Positions 22,902-33,835 of a DNA stretch of 64,000 nt are shown here, piece after piece (within the stretch, counting starts at the first letter, position 1; each line of letters begins with the position of its first letter). A program made the position numbers and the translations under genes. A model generated the notes under the pieces. That model had not been told where the DNA came from. It worked only from the letters and a program-made list of their open reading frames with translations, and did no database searches. This DNA is from Symbiotaphrina buchneri (taxonomy: Eukaryota; Ascomycota; Symbiotaphrinales; Symbiotaphrinaceae), in contig BCIG01000007.1 in NCBI GenBank assembly GCA_001599915.1, forward strand, positions 744,001 to 808,000, written 5' to 3'.

Positions 22902-23976
22902 GGCTGCAATGGCTGACATTGGGAGGATGGAGAATCCGGCAGCCGTGTTAAAGATGAAGGTATCAGCATCCTTTCCGTCATCCATTGGATGGATGTATCG
23001 CAGCGGACTTTGTATCTTTCATCTAATTCGAGGCGCTGATCCGAAGGGCAGCGTGGCTGCACTTCGCCCAGGCCATCCTATATATCTTTGTCTGGAGCCT
23101 GAAGATAGACCAAGGCCTGAGCATCTTCTACCCTTCCACACTAGCCTTCCCACGCTCATGCGGTGATTGAACTTGTCTAACGTGCATGAATGCTGCGACC
23201 TTGGAATTCTTAGAGTGCCTGCTTCCATCGAGAGACCTGCACAGCTTTGAGATCTAGTCCAGAGGAGCTTGCTGGCGGTCAATTTGTTCAAGTCGGGCTT
23301 TACCCCCTGACAAGTCAACGGAGGTTAAGCGCCAATGGCCGCCGCGCCCGCCGTAGGCAAAGGGCCTACCGTTGGTAGACCCGGCCCAGACCTACCAGTA
23401 ATTAGGACTGAGGCGGGTATTTCCTCCTCCGACACCCAAAATTTCGAGCATGTCGTTGTAGCATGGTTGAAACAATGTGCTTTATTGAATTGAATTACCT
23501 TAGAGAAACATACGTAAAAGAAATCAGGAATTACTGTCCCAAGATGGCTGGATATTTTCTCCGATTAGCTTCGAGCCAATCGGTAAGCTCGGAAGAGGTT
23601 CGGCAGCTACCCCGCGTTACCCTTCGATCGGGAACGAGAGCTTCACAGGCTTCGTATAGGATGGATTGCTTTAGCACCCAACTTACAAGTAACAATGCGG
23701 TCCAGACGACCTAGATTAGTGTCTCGGCGAAGAGGGCTTTTGCATTTCCATTTGCTCAGTTCAATCCGCTGTGGATCAACTTCTATCGCCCTGGCAATCG
23801 TATGATACCAATCAGGTGATTGGAGACCTAAGATCTCGCCGAGTCGGCTAGGCTGACGGCGTCACGCAACGTCTGGCTTGATCGCGTTCGTCCAGCTATA
23901 TGGTCAGCAAGCCCACAACCAAAATGGACGACCTTTCTATTTCTAAAGAAGAACATCACCTGTTTCCCTGTCCACC
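22902..23976. other. Intergenic region, nothing recognised
   Basis: About 1.1 kb with only short open frames. A GC-rich patch near 23336-23400 contains near-inverted words (GGGCCTACCGTTGGTAGACCC) that could form a small hairpin. The last part is the promoter of the alcohol dehydrogenase gene. Confidence 0.45.
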
Positions 23977-25197
23977 ATGTTGCCGCTGCTTCGCTCAAGA
24001 TTGGTTGCTTATTCACGTCCCTCCCGGTTGAACGTCTCCCGTGCTTGTTCCTCTTGTACTCCAGCAAGGTTGAACTTACACGGAAGTCCTTTCAATAACC
24101 AAACGGGAAAGAGTGCTGTCAGGCAAGCCCACTCAATGCCTATTCAGAACACAATGAAAGCCCTGGTCTACAATGGACCAGGCAAACAGGCCCTCGAAGA
24201 ACGACCAATTCCCAGAGTCGAAACACCAACCGATGCTGTTGTGCAGCTGCGTACCGGAACTATTTGCGGCACTGACCTTCACATCCTCAAGGGGGATGTG
24301 CCAGATTGCAAACCGGGAACAATTCTGGGTCATGAAGGCGTTGGGATCGTGCGAGAAGTTGGGGCCGCGGTCACAAACTTCAAACCCGGTGACGAAGTCA
24401 TCATTTCATGCATTACCAGTTGCGGCCGCTGTGAATACTGCCGTCGGGCGATGTACTCGCACTGTACGACAGCCGGCTGGATTCTGGGCAATACCGTGGA
24501 CGGCACGCAAGCCGAATACGTGAAGATCCGACATGCAGATTTCAGTCTCTACGCGGTCCCTCCGAATTTGAGCGACGAGACTCTTGTGATGTTGAGCGAT
24601 GTTCTTCCCACAGCGTTTGAGGTTGGGGTCGTCAACGGGCAGGTGAAACCCGGCAACAGCGTGGCCATCGTCGGCGCTGGCGGCATTGGACAAGGGGTCC
24701 TACTTACCGCGAAGCTCTATTCTCCAGCACAGATCATTATGATCGATTTAGATGACAATCGTCTAGCTACCGCATCCAAATATGGTGCCACGCACACAAT
24801 CAACAGCCGAACTCAAGACGCCGTTGCTGAGGTGAAGGCGCTAACTGGCGGAAAAGGGGCGGACACCGTCATCGAGGCCGTTGGCATCCCACAAACATGG
24901 GATATCTGCCAGTCCATCGTTGCTCCGGGAGGCACTATTGCCAACGTCGGCGTGCACGGCGCCAAAGTGGATCTGCACCTGGAGACGCTCTGGACGCACA
25001 ATATCACCATTAAGACTGGCTTGGTGGATGCCAATACGACCCCTATGCTCTTGAAGACGGTGCAGGCGAAGACTATTGACCCCAGCACGCTGGTTACGCA
25101 TCGCTTCCCGTTCAGCAAAGCCTTGGAGGCATATGAGACGTTTGGAGCGGCGTCGAAGAACCAGGCCTTGAAGGTCATCTTGAACTTTGGGCAGTGA
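23977..25197 (+). CDS. Zinc-dependent alcohol dehydrogenase with mitochondrial-like leader
   Basis: A single exon encodes 406 residues of the medium-chain dehydrogenase family. Catalytic-zinc ligands sit in TICGTDLHILKGD and GHEGVGIV. The structural zinc site is CGRCEYCRRAMYSHC. The NAD(P)-binding turn is VGAGGIGQG, followed by IDLDDNR, whose Asp suggests NAD over NADP. The catalytic domain begins near residue 60 (MKALVYNGPGK). The first 50 residues are Arg/Ser-rich with almost no acids (LLRSRLVAYSRPSRLNVSRACSS), as in mitochondrial presequences. A second in-frame Met at residue 54 could give a cytosolic form. The reaction would be reversible oxidation of an alcohol to an aldehyde or ketone; the exact substrate is not readable. 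Closest relatives by pattern are fungal and bacterial isopropanol/threonine-dehydrogenase-like enzymes. Confidence 0.93.
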   Translation: MLPLLRSRLVAYSRPSRLNVSRACSSCTPARLNLHGSPFNNQTGKSAVRQAHSMPIQNTMKALVYNGPGKQALEERPIPRVETPTDAVVQLRTGTICGTDLHILKGDVPDCKPGTILGHEGVGIVREVGAAVTNFKPGDEVIISCITSCGRCEYCRRAMYSHCTTAGWILGNTVDGTQAEYVKIRHADFSLYAVPPNLSDETLVMLSDVLPTAFEVGVVNGQVKPGNSVAIVGAGGIGQGVLLTAKLYSPAQIIMIDLDDNRLATASKYGATHTINSRTQDAVAEVKALTGGKGADTVIEAVGIPQTWDICQSIVAPGGTIANVGVHGAKVDLHLETLWTHNITIKTGLVDANTTPMLLKTVQAKTIDPSTLVTHRFPFSKALEAYETFGAASKNQALKVILNFGQ

Positions 25198-25759
25198 TGA
25201 GAGCGTGGATTGCATGGTGCAGGTTACGTGCGACGAGGAGATGAAGTGTGTACAGTGGAGAGGCATTGACTGAGGCAACGGCGTCAAATGTTTTATGGCT
25301 TGAATTGGATATGGTGTTATCACGGGTATCTGTATCTATCGAGCCGCTCCGTATGGCTAAGGAAATGCATAAACAAAAAATGAATGGCGCTTGGCAGCCG
25401 ATGTTCCCCCTTGTCACACAGCTCCGGAGCTTGACCATCTGTTTCAGGGCGAGGTAGGAGCCATGACGACGTATCCTGAGACAGAAGCAATGCCGCCGAC
25501 GTGGTGGCCCGGCAAGGCGGGCTTGCCAGGAACTTCATCAACTTCATCCCACAACCATCCCCTTCAGACCTTGTCGACTAGGTTCTCTGGCGATTGGAGG
25601 TACCAGCACAAGCTGAGCATTTCATACATGCGATGGATGGTCAAGCAGCCGAGCAATTTTGGCAAGCTCAATGCTGGCACAGCAGAGAAGACATCATTCT
25701 CTTCAAGGAAAGCGCCCCTCTTCGTCCCCAAAACTCGGGCCTGCCTTCCAAACCAGCGC
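25198..25759. other. Intergenic region between convergent genes
   Basis: About 560 bases between the ends of the alcohol dehydrogenase gene (+) and the small helical protein gene (-). No coding signal is seen beyond fragmentary open frames. Confidence 0.4.
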
Positions 25760-26206
25760 TCACTGCTTCCGATTCTCAATATTCCTCAACGCCAACCTAT
25801 TACTCAAGCGCTCCAACCTGTGCGCCGCGTACTCGCTGCGGCTCTTGCACAGCTGAATGTTATCATGCAAGCGAAAGACAGCGGCCAGCCAATGGTCGTC
25901 GGCGAGGGAGATGCGGCCGGCCTCAACGCGCTTGCGCAGCTGCGTTAGCTGCACCGTCGCCGTGTCCAGCTGCAGCTCCAGCACACGCAGCTCATACACC
26001 CAGTACACGGCGCTGGTGTGCATGGAGAAGGCCCGCTGCGCGTCTTGCAGTTGGCGTTGCTGCGCCCAGTTGGCTTGGATGTGGAAGAAGTAGTGGTTGG
26101 CCGGCAGGCCGGTGCGCCCGCTGGTGGTGGTGGAGAAGAGCCCCGTAGAGGTGGTGAGAGGCGTGTTGGTGTTGGTGTTGGTGTTGGTGATGATTGTGAC
26201 CTCCAT
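25760..26206 (-). CDS. Small helical protein of unknown function
   Basis: One exon encodes 148 residues from the ATG at 26206; an in-frame ATG at 26269 would add 21. The N-terminus is a Thr/Asn repeat (TNTNTNTNT) encoded by a hexanucleotide microsatellite. From about residue 35 on, the protein is helical with heptad-like hydrophobics (WAQQRQLQDAQRAF, LELQLDTATVQLTQLRKR, RLERLSNRLALRNI), consistent with a bundle or coiled coil. It has no membrane segment and no known motif. I chose the inner ATG because the added residues lie in AT-rich, leader-like sequence. I do not recognise the family. Confidence 0.55.
   Translation of the reverse strand: MEVTIITNTNTNTNTPLTTSTGLFSTTTSGRTGLPANHYFFHIQANWAQQRQLQDAQRAFSMHTSAVYWVYELRVLELQLDTATVQLTQLRKRVEAGRISLADDHWLAAVFRLHDNIQLCKSRSEYAAHRLERLSNRLALRNIENRKQ
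26162..26189. repeat. GGTGTT hexanucleotide microsatellite
   Basis: About four and a half copies of GGTGTT (coding strand AACACC) encode the Thr-Asn repeat at the start of the small helical protein. Such runs vary in length between strains. Confidence 0.8.
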
Positions 26207-27358
26207 CTTTGATGATGAGATGGTGGGGTTGATGCTGGATAAAGCTTGAAGGGGGGTCAAGGAGGGCAAGGACGTTGTAGATTGTATATATAGTTGTATA
26301 TATAAGCAAGGAATTTTTCTTTTGAGTGATGAATAGAAAAATGGAAATTGTCAACCATTGTCGTCCTTTATATAGACAGCTGCAATCCATCACCGGCGCA
26401 ATCACATTTTGGTCGTCTATGAATATTGAAACATGCTTCACCTATTCTGGATCGGCTTGATATCCAGAAGGGTTACGATGCCATCATATCCGAGATCAAA
26501 CAAGATGGGAAACGGATAAGTTTTGTCCCAATCGGTTGAGCAGCGGCCAACAATCCAATAGGACAGCTCTGGATGGTGTTACCCTGGGGGTGGCCCCCAT
26601 CACCACGGCTGAAAATGGATTCCCATTCATCACTGCTAGTTCGATCAGAGTGAATATAAATACAAACAACATAATCATTGTAAGAGAGAAATACAGGTAA
26701 TGTCATTAATCTTTGATTGATTTCGTCCGCGAAAGATATGTAAACTACATTGAAAGAGAACAATACAAGCCGTTTGAAGGATTCCATAGGTATAAGAAGG
26801 AAGAGACGCAAAATATTGACGGTAATCGGGCCATATCCAGGGCCGTATTGATCAAAACTGTCATCTCGATAAATCTTGCCTAGTGGAGTGCTGTATGATA
26901 CGTTTCAAAGCTTCAGCCACCAGGGTGTTGCTGCATACTTAGCCACGACATCAAACTTCCGCTTCGAGCATAGTCATCCTACCGTGACCGCCAGTATCGA
27001 CATGAAATTCCGGCCCAATGAAAGGGTATGAAGTAGTATCCATGATTAGGAAAGCTGAGCATGGTAACTGTACATGAGCCCCGGCGCAGTGACATTCAAG
27101 TAGAATGCATGGGATTAAAAGAAGACAACCCCTGAAAAGGGCGAGACCACGAAAAGGGGTTGCGAGGCTGCGGAACTTCCCGCGTACGGTCCCGCATCGA
27201 GACCTGATGCGCATCTTTCATCCGACAAATTTCAGCGCTTAATTCTCGAAACCAACCAGCGCTCAGAACACCCCTCTCAGCCTGACCTCTGCATATCTGG
27301 GTCATACCAGCGCTTACGCTGAATCGAACAGTCTGGGGCCCGTAAGGTTCATCTGAAT
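26207..27358. other. Divergent intergenic region
   Basis: About 1.15 kb between two divergently transcribed genes. A TATATATA-rich patch near 26281-26304 is a plausible core promoter for the - strand gene. No open frame looks coding. Confidence 0.45.
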
Positions 27359-29086
27359 ATGGCCGTAGCCGCCGCGCAGACCCCCTCCATATCCAGCAAA
27401 TCCCCGAAGAAGCTGAGCCTCGAAAGCTCTACCAAAGCGCCAGGCACCGCTGAGCGGACACGCCTCCATATCACCCCGCTTGATCCTACACTCCTTCCGA
27501 CAATAATTCCACCGTCTGTTCTTCCAGAGGCATCGAACATATCTTACCATACCATCGAGACCTTTCCGGAGAGGCGCTACGGCTACGTCGAACTTCCTAC
27601 AACTGACGCAGATAAGCTGCGGCGGAAGCTGAACGGTTCTATTCTGAAAGGCACTAAAATTCGCATTGAGGTTGCGCGGCCAGCGAAGACACTTGCAGGC
27701 ATGCCTACAGCAAATAATACAGATCACAAGAACGGAGAGAGGCGGAGGAAGAGGCAGCGACGTGAAGAAGGGGTCTTGCCGGGCTTTGAGTTGCCAAACG
27801 AACGGCATGTCCAGAGGGGATGGACCAAACCAGCTTCGGAGAAGATAAAAGCCAAGAAGGAAGGGAAGGAGAAACAAGTCAAGTCGCAGGTCTCGGCATA
27901 CACGGATAAACCAGAGTGTCTGTTTCGGACGAAGTTACCACCGAATGCCGCGGATTTGGTGGACAGCAAGAAGAAAAGGAAGAAGACTAAGGGCAATCAG
28001 ACTGTCCTGCATGAGTTTGAGACGACAGCAAAAGTTCCTAGCTTCCTGCGTGGTAGTGGCTTGGGCGATAAAGAGAAGGCTGTCATGGAGTACGTCGACG
28101 GAAAAGGCTGGGTAGACGCTCACGGCAATGTTGTGGAGGAAGCGCCAAAGTCTAGCAAAGCAGCAAAAGGCAGCAAGAAGTTGCCAAAAGAAACCACTAC
28201 GGACCCTAAAACTGAGGCTATTGGCGACGCCGTTAGCATGTCCCCTGGGGTAGTCGGCTCCACCTTGCCAGACGTAGCACCCACAAAACCCGGTCATGGT
28301 CAAAAGCAGACCATACGTCGCGCCGATGAGACTTCTTCGAGCGGCACATCTAGCGAGAGTGATGATGATGAGACCTCATCGTCAAGTTCAGATGCATCTA
28401 CTGATGCAGGAAGCAGTTCAGACAGCGAGACCGATTCCGAAGAGTCTAGCGAAGCTGAAAGCAGTTCTGCCAGTGAGACCGATTCTGAAGCTTCAGCACC
28501 GTCTGCATCAGAGGAGCTCAATTCTACACCTAAGAAGTCAAATGGCAATGGCAATGTGAATGCGCCGACAGACAAACCCACAACACCACCCCAAGCACCC
28601 AAAGAAGTTCACCCCTTAGAAGCCCTTTTCAAGCGGCCTACGCAAACTGCGTCCAGCACCTTGGCTACCTCCAACAAACTTCATCTTGAGATCGACAATA
28701 CCTTCAACTTCTTCAACCCGGATAACGAAGCAAGCACCGATGCAGTCCCACCGACGCCGTTCACGCAGCGTGATCTTATGCAACGCGGGTTGAGGAGTGG
28801 TGCGCCTACTCCTGACACACCATGGCCCGGAAAAACTTTCCAGTTCTTTGCGGATGGTGATGAGGAAGAAGAGGCTGACGAAGAGATGCTAGAGGTGCAA
28901 CCAGCCCCGTCAAGAGAAGTCAATGAGTCTACTACTACAGGGGAGGCTTCGCAAGAGAAAAGCTTTGTTGACTGGTTTTACGAGCATCGAGGGGAGACGA
29001 ATCGGGCCTGGAAAAAGAGGCGACGGATTTGCATGAAAGAGAAACGGAAGAGGGAGAATAAGCGTTTGGGGAGAACAGTAGGCTGA
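27359..29086 (+). CDS. Acidic Ser-rich, RRM-like nucleolar-type protein
   Basis: One exon encodes 575 residues. Residues about 33-105 have the spacing of a degenerate RNA-recognition motif: LHITPLDPTLLPTIIPP, then RRYGYVELPTTDADKLRRKL, then GTKIRIEVARP. Basic patches follow (GERRRKRQRREEG, KKKRKKTKG), consistent with nuclear or nucleolar localisation signals. The centre (about 320-390) is a long Ser/Asp/Glu tract (SSSDSETDSEESSEAESSS) like those in Nopp140/Srp40-type proteins. The C-terminal part contains FNFFNPD, PWPGKTFQFF and a basic helix (WKKRRRICMKEKRKRENKR). A role in ribosome biogenesis is likely from this architecture, but the sequence does not give a specific function. Confidence 0.75.
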   Translation: MAVAAAQTPSISSKSPKKLSLESSTKAPGTAERTRLHITPLDPTLLPTIIPPSVLPEASNISYHTIETFPERRYGYVELPTTDADKLRRKLNGSILKGTKIRIEVARPAKTLAGMPTANNTDHKNGERRRKRQRREEGVLPGFELPNERHVQRGWTKPASEKIKAKKEGKEKQVKSQVSAYTDKPECLFRTKLPPNAADLVDSKKKRKKTKGNQTVLHEFETTAKVPSFLRGSGLGDKEKAVMEYVDGKGWVDAHGNVVEEAPKSSKAAKGSKKLPKETTTDPKTEAIGDAVSMSPGVVGSTLPDVAPTKPGHGQKQTIRRADETSSSGTSSESDDDETSSSSSDASTDAGSSSDSETDSEESSEAESSSASETDSEASAPSASEELNSTPKKSNGNGNVNAPTDKPTTPPQAPKEVHPLEALFKRPTQTASSTLATSNKLHLEIDNTFNFFNPDNEASTDAVPPTPFTQRDLMQRGLRSGAPTPDTPWPGKTFQFFADGDEEEEADEEMLEVQPAPSREVNESTTTGEASQEKSFVDWFYEHRGETNRAWKKRRRICMKEKRKRENKRLGRTVG

Positions 29087-29323
29087 TCACAGGCTCGTGC
29101 TTCGTGCGAGTCATGAGGATCTTCCCATTTGACGCAAATTCACTTCTGTACCCTGGACATCCGCTCTGACAGATCATGATCTCCAATTGTGAATGACGAT
29201 ACCTGACATGCGGCAGCCGCCCTGGAATTAATATAATAATCCTGGTTCCACAAGGTTTCAGTCCGCTATTCCTCATTCTCTCCTACTTCGGTCTCCCACC
29301 TAGTCCACTATCGTGTGCGACAC

Positions 29324-30943
29324 ATGGCTAGGTCGTCAAACTTGCGCAACACACTCTTTGTCGTATGTATCTTCTCAGCAGAGGCATTTCTGGTCAGCAC
29401 CTCAACAGCAACAGTATATCTTGTCCAGCAAAGTCGACTGAACGGTATCCGGCCAGGAGCACTTGCTTGGGGCGTGCTGTCTCTAAGTGGCCTGATCGTA
29501 ACTGCGGTAGGCAGTGGCGTGACATATGTGTACCGGAGATCCTACGAGAAGGACCAATTGAACAGATTTGAAGTCGAGGCACAAAGGTGGAAGTTGGAAG
29601 CTGAAAAAGCAGGATTGGAGACCCAAGGGCTGAGAGAGGTTTTCATGGGCCTAAGACCTGGGGAAGGGAAAAGCAAGCTCGACTTTGAGACCTTCACCCT
29701 GCCTGGGATTGACAAAGCCCTGATTCCGAAGGAACTACGCCGTGACCACCGCCCTGCTAGTTCTATGGGGCCCAGGGGGCCATCGATATACCAGGATCTG
29801 GAATCTGGAGTTGGAGATGATGCTGGATCTCCTAACCGATTGGAGCAACACCCCATCTACAGTCATTCACTCTCCAGCAATTTCAAATGCGATCACCAAG
29901 ATCATCACAGGGATCCGACACTCAGCCACAACGTTGGATCACACCATCCAAGTGACAACGCGTCATTGAGTCATCCCCACTCCGTCACTGGAACCCAATC
30001 ACGTTCAGAAGCTGTGACCGGCACACAACCGGAAACAGGATCCGTGTATGAAGACCAGGAGACTCTGTTCCGCGAGCTGTTTCAAAGGATCCGCGACTCC
30101 AACTACCGTCCCTGGCCTGCTGATAAAAAACGTTCAAGGTCAGCGCCGCCAGTGGAAAGGTCTTTTGCTCGGGAGCCCTACAGTGGAGCGCCATCTGGAG
30201 CTACCTCGAGGATGGATATGAATACCGAGTTGGAAGCGTATCTCGCCGGCAACCTACGTCGTCCATCAGGTCCTCGTACGCCTCCCTCGACTCAGTATGC
30301 CGTCAGCGGCGACACTTCTCGCTATGCCAGAGGATCAACAATGGATCAGAAGCGCAGGACGTTGCCCCGGATTTCATTCAGTCAATATTCGCAACCAACC
30401 GACGGAGCATGCTTGACTGCCGGCGCTCGTGGTACGTTCGCCAACCTCGCGGCCAGCATCGGTTCTCTTACCAGCAAGGCCCTCACCGTATCGAGCTTCC
30501 ACCCCGTCCCTGTGGCCGTCAAAGGCAAGCGCCAAATCGAAGTCGTGAAGCAAGAAATTCAGCACCCGAACCCCATCGAGGCGGTCAGGGAAAAGCTCAC
30601 ATCTCCCTTGACCAGCACCGGTAACCAGACGAGCGTCTACCGCCCACGCAGCTCGCAGCTCCTGCTGTCTTCCGACGGCAGCGTCTACGGCGACCCGCTG
30701 TCGGCGCAGGAACGCCAGATGCGCACTCTGGATCTGGTGCGTGCATGGCTTCCGGGGGTGGAGCTTGGTGCTTCGCCCGTCCGTGAGGAGGCCTCCGTGT
30801 CGGAGACTGTCAGCGTTGGCGCGCGCTCGACTAAGCAGGATTCTTGCCGCTCACGACGCTTGAGGAGGGTGGGGAATTGGGTCAGGAGGGATTCGACGGG
30901 CACGTGGCAGCATTTACGCTCGGGGCAGTATGCTCGTGCGTAG
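29324..30943 (+). CDS. Two-helix membrane protein with a long disordered tail
   Basis: One exon encodes 539 residues from the ATG at 29324. Two hydrophobic segments lie near the N-terminus: about residues 9-32 (LFVVCIFSAEAFLVSTSTATVY) and 44-68 (ALAWGVLSLSGLIVTAVGSG). A basic, coiled-coil-like helix follows (YRRSYEKDQLNRFEVEAQRW), and the remaining 420 residues are Ser/Pro/His-rich and probably cytosolic. The hairpin layout suggests an integral membrane protein with a large cytoplasmic regulatory tail. I see no transporter, receptor or enzyme motif. The family is not recognised. Confidence 0.7.
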   Translation: MARSSNLRNTLFVVCIFSAEAFLVSTSTATVYLVQQSRLNGIRPGALAWGVLSLSGLIVTAVGSGVTYVYRRSYEKDQLNRFEVEAQRWKLEAEKAGLETQGLREVFMGLRPGEGKSKLDFETFTLPGIDKALIPKELRRDHRPASSMGPRGPSIYQDLESGVGDDAGSPNRLEQHPIYSHSLSSNFKCDHQDHHRDPTLSHNVGSHHPSDNASLSHPHSVTGTQSRSEAVTGTQPETGSVYEDQETLFRELFQRIRDSNYRPWPADKKRSRSAPPVERSFAREPYSGAPSGATSRMDMNTELEAYLAGNLRRPSGPRTPPSTQYAVSGDTSRYARGSTMDQKRRTLPRISFSQYSQPTDGACLTAGARGTFANLAASIGSLTSKALTVSSFHPVPVAVKGKRQIEVVKQEIQHPNPIEAVREKLTSPLTSTGNQTSVYRPRSSQLLLSSDGSVYGDPLSAQERQMRTLDLVRAWLPGVELGASPVREEASVSETVSVGARSTKQDSCRSRRLRRVGNWVRRDSTGTWQHLRSGQYARA

Positions 30944-33835
30944 ACTTACATCGCGGATCCTTTGTGTGGACGGTTAATTCTGGACGTGCGTTGGTGAATA
31001 GGGAATAGGGCGCGTCTTAGAAGCATGTCAAACAGAGGGCGTCGGAGTATCTCTTACAAAGTTCGTTCCTCACTCGGCGAGAAGCTTAGTAGCTTGCTGT
31101 AGGATCATGTACAGTAGCTACCTTAGTTACAGCGGGACTAGATCTGCGAATCTCTACTCGTCTGTCAAGAACTGTTGTTGCTGAAGTTTACCTTATCTCC
31201 TCATACGCAAAACTTTTCATTTCGGTGCTGGTTCTGATATCCTAAACGAACACCCTGATTAAGACCACCCGGCTGCGGTATTTTCCCGCCAAAGTCGCCA
31301 TTCTTTTCCCGTAACCGTTCCTGCAGGCACAAGGAGGTCCCCGGAACCTCTTCATCCCTGCTTGCGCCTTGGAAGGGCTCTGATTTTGAGATGCAGTTTC
31401 TTGAGCGGTCTCTATGTTTATCGGGGACTCTTCGAGCTCGAAGGACGGCGACTAGGCGCAGGCAGAGCCTACCTTGACCAAAACCCGGTCGTTATCCAAC
31501 GTAAGCACCATTCGGCATCCCTGTGCCCGAATGGAGGAAAAGTTCAACATTGACTGTTCTGTGCCTCTCATTTCATTCCCTATGCATGAACGACAAGAAT
31601 ATGCATGGCCTATTGTTCCTCCGAGCTCGCTATCCTTGAGCCCGGATTCGTGCGCCAAAAAGGTGACCTTCGCTACGACCGATATCTCCGCACTCGCACC
31701 TCGCTGAATTCACTCCAACTCACGTCGCGCTCTGGGAGAGCATCCTCCTAGCCTGCTGGACCCGGGAAGCCTCTTTGGGCAATTATCCACTTGTTGGCAG
31801 GAAGCGACGAATGATGCCATTCCGATTGCTAATCCTAATCGTGGCTGAAAGGGATTCTGAGACATGGCGACGTGGGTGGATTTGATGCCGCCGCGTACGA
31901 ACCCCTCGATCAGGTCAACGTCCCACACCGACGGATGAGCGGGCCGGCCGCGCATGACTGAACGGCGGAAGGTTATGGAGCACCTCGCTGCTAGGGACTC
32001 CGAAGTGACGAATGCGGAAAATGCTGCATCGAAGACCATCATGCTTCCATTGTGGGGAGCATGAACGTGGGCTACTACGTCACTAAGCGGCCAGGTCTAG
32101 GCCAATGTGCACGCCTGATAAGGCTGAATGATTAACCGCCGTCTAATGGCGACACTTCCGAGCTCCGTACGTACAGAGGCAGGCACCGAGGCATTACTGT
32201 GATACAATGCTCCCTGGTCGTTGCACTTGACCCTTCCACTTGATCGTAGGAGGAGCGGACCATCATACACCGCTCCCAAAAGCAGACGTCTCATGCATTC
32301 GCAGCCAGCAATGGAGGTGAGCATCGTCAAAGCTCCACGCAGAGATGCTGCCCCACATTTGACGTACCAGGTATACGCTGTATGGCAAGCCATATATAGC
32401 ATGATGATAAATCGGCGAGGGGCTTGCAGCGCCCTCGGCATAAGCACAGGCCGAGACAACGCCATTGCTCTCGTTTTCGTGCACCTGATACAAAACTTGA
32501 CGAGTGACATGGAGTGGGTCATTGCAGTTCCCAGCTGTCTGGGCCTACATCCACTCAGGTGAAAAGAAGCATTAACTAAGCTAGATGGAGCCAGCGGACC
32601 CATGTCAGTGACCAGGTCAAGCTCTTGGAAAGCACTAGACGGAGGGCTCAATACTGAACTTTGTCCACCCAGTGACCTACGGGAGTCTTCCCGTTGGTCA
32701 ACCCATCAGGATGGCTTGCAGAAGCTCTGCCACATGCAAAGCTTGGGCTCGGCATCGGATGCAGCACCCTGATTCTGCGGCCCCTGCTAGCAACATCTCT
32801 CCGAGCGTTGGTTCTCGTAAGATATACGCCCGAGACACTGACCGCTGAAGCGGGATCCCTTCAACCAACCACAAGCTCGCTCAATGACGACTCGGGTCTA
32901 TCACTTCCGCTATGCCGAACCTTCATTTGCCCATTGCGGTTTCCGCTCTGACTGCCCGACCGTGCCATCCATAGAGAAGCTACCAGTGTTCGAGTCCGCC
33001 GATATCATACATGACTACACCGCACAAACCAACGCACAACATCCTGGATTGAGGCCCCCCATCTGCGGAGCCATGTTTGTATTGAACCGTGCAAACTGAA
33101 GATACGGCAGAGATGACCAATGGCAACAGCAAGGGGGAGCTTCCTGCCACTTCTTCAGAGCTCTGCAAGCTTATCTCTCACATTGCGGCCGTACACCTGA
33201 CAACTATGTGTCCCGGGGACTAACAATTACTGAGGGAAGCGCGTTCTTGGGGCTGGGGTGTCTGATTTCTCACCAAGAAAGTCCAGATCTCGAAGCCTTC
33301 GTTGTGACCACCAAATGACCGGGCAAAGATATTATGGGTAATCGGCGAGGTTGCCAATCATTGGAAGGTTGACAGAGTTGTATATGAACTCACTTATGTT
33401 TACCAACACCTCTCCTTCCTTTCTTGTCATGGCACATGATATCCAGAGAGATGTCTCCATACTGGCCGTGCCGTTTTTGTCTGTTGAAGCGTCATTCGCC
33501 AGATACTGTTTTTGAGACTATTCATCCCAGCCAGACGCGTAAGGGCCTTTACTAAGAATTGGTCCCTTACTTAGTATGGAATTTCCAGCGGTCACTGGTT
33601 TATCGAGCCTGTTGGTCTGCCCTCTGCATGTCAGAGTCACATAGCGAGATCTTCCGGAAGAGAAAGCAATCAACGGAATATATACCATCAGACTTTTAAA
33701 GTTCAAAAGGCCATGAGCTTCTTCAAGCAAAGTTACCACGTCGCGATCTTTGACGGGAATCTCCCGAGCTCGACTAAATACACGATGGAACCCTAGGAGT
33801 CGTATGCATATCAAATTTTCGGCCCACCCCCTGAA
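30944..33835. other. Gene-poor 2.9-kb region
   Basis: Open frames here are all below about 190 codons and lack coding-like residue patterns on both strands. I looked for integrase, reverse-transcriptase and transposase motifs and terminal repeats and found none. The stretch has a normal base mix with no obvious RIP-like AT collapse. The last 300 bases may contain additional 5' exons or the promoter of the Ndt80/PhoG gene: an acceptor-like CCTAG lies at 33791-33795, just before a frame open into the first called exon. Confidence 0.45.

Noticed and set aside
30944-33835. Mobile element in the gene-poor stretch
   Set aside because: No transposase, reverse transcriptase or integrase motif was found, and no terminal or target-site repeats were visible.
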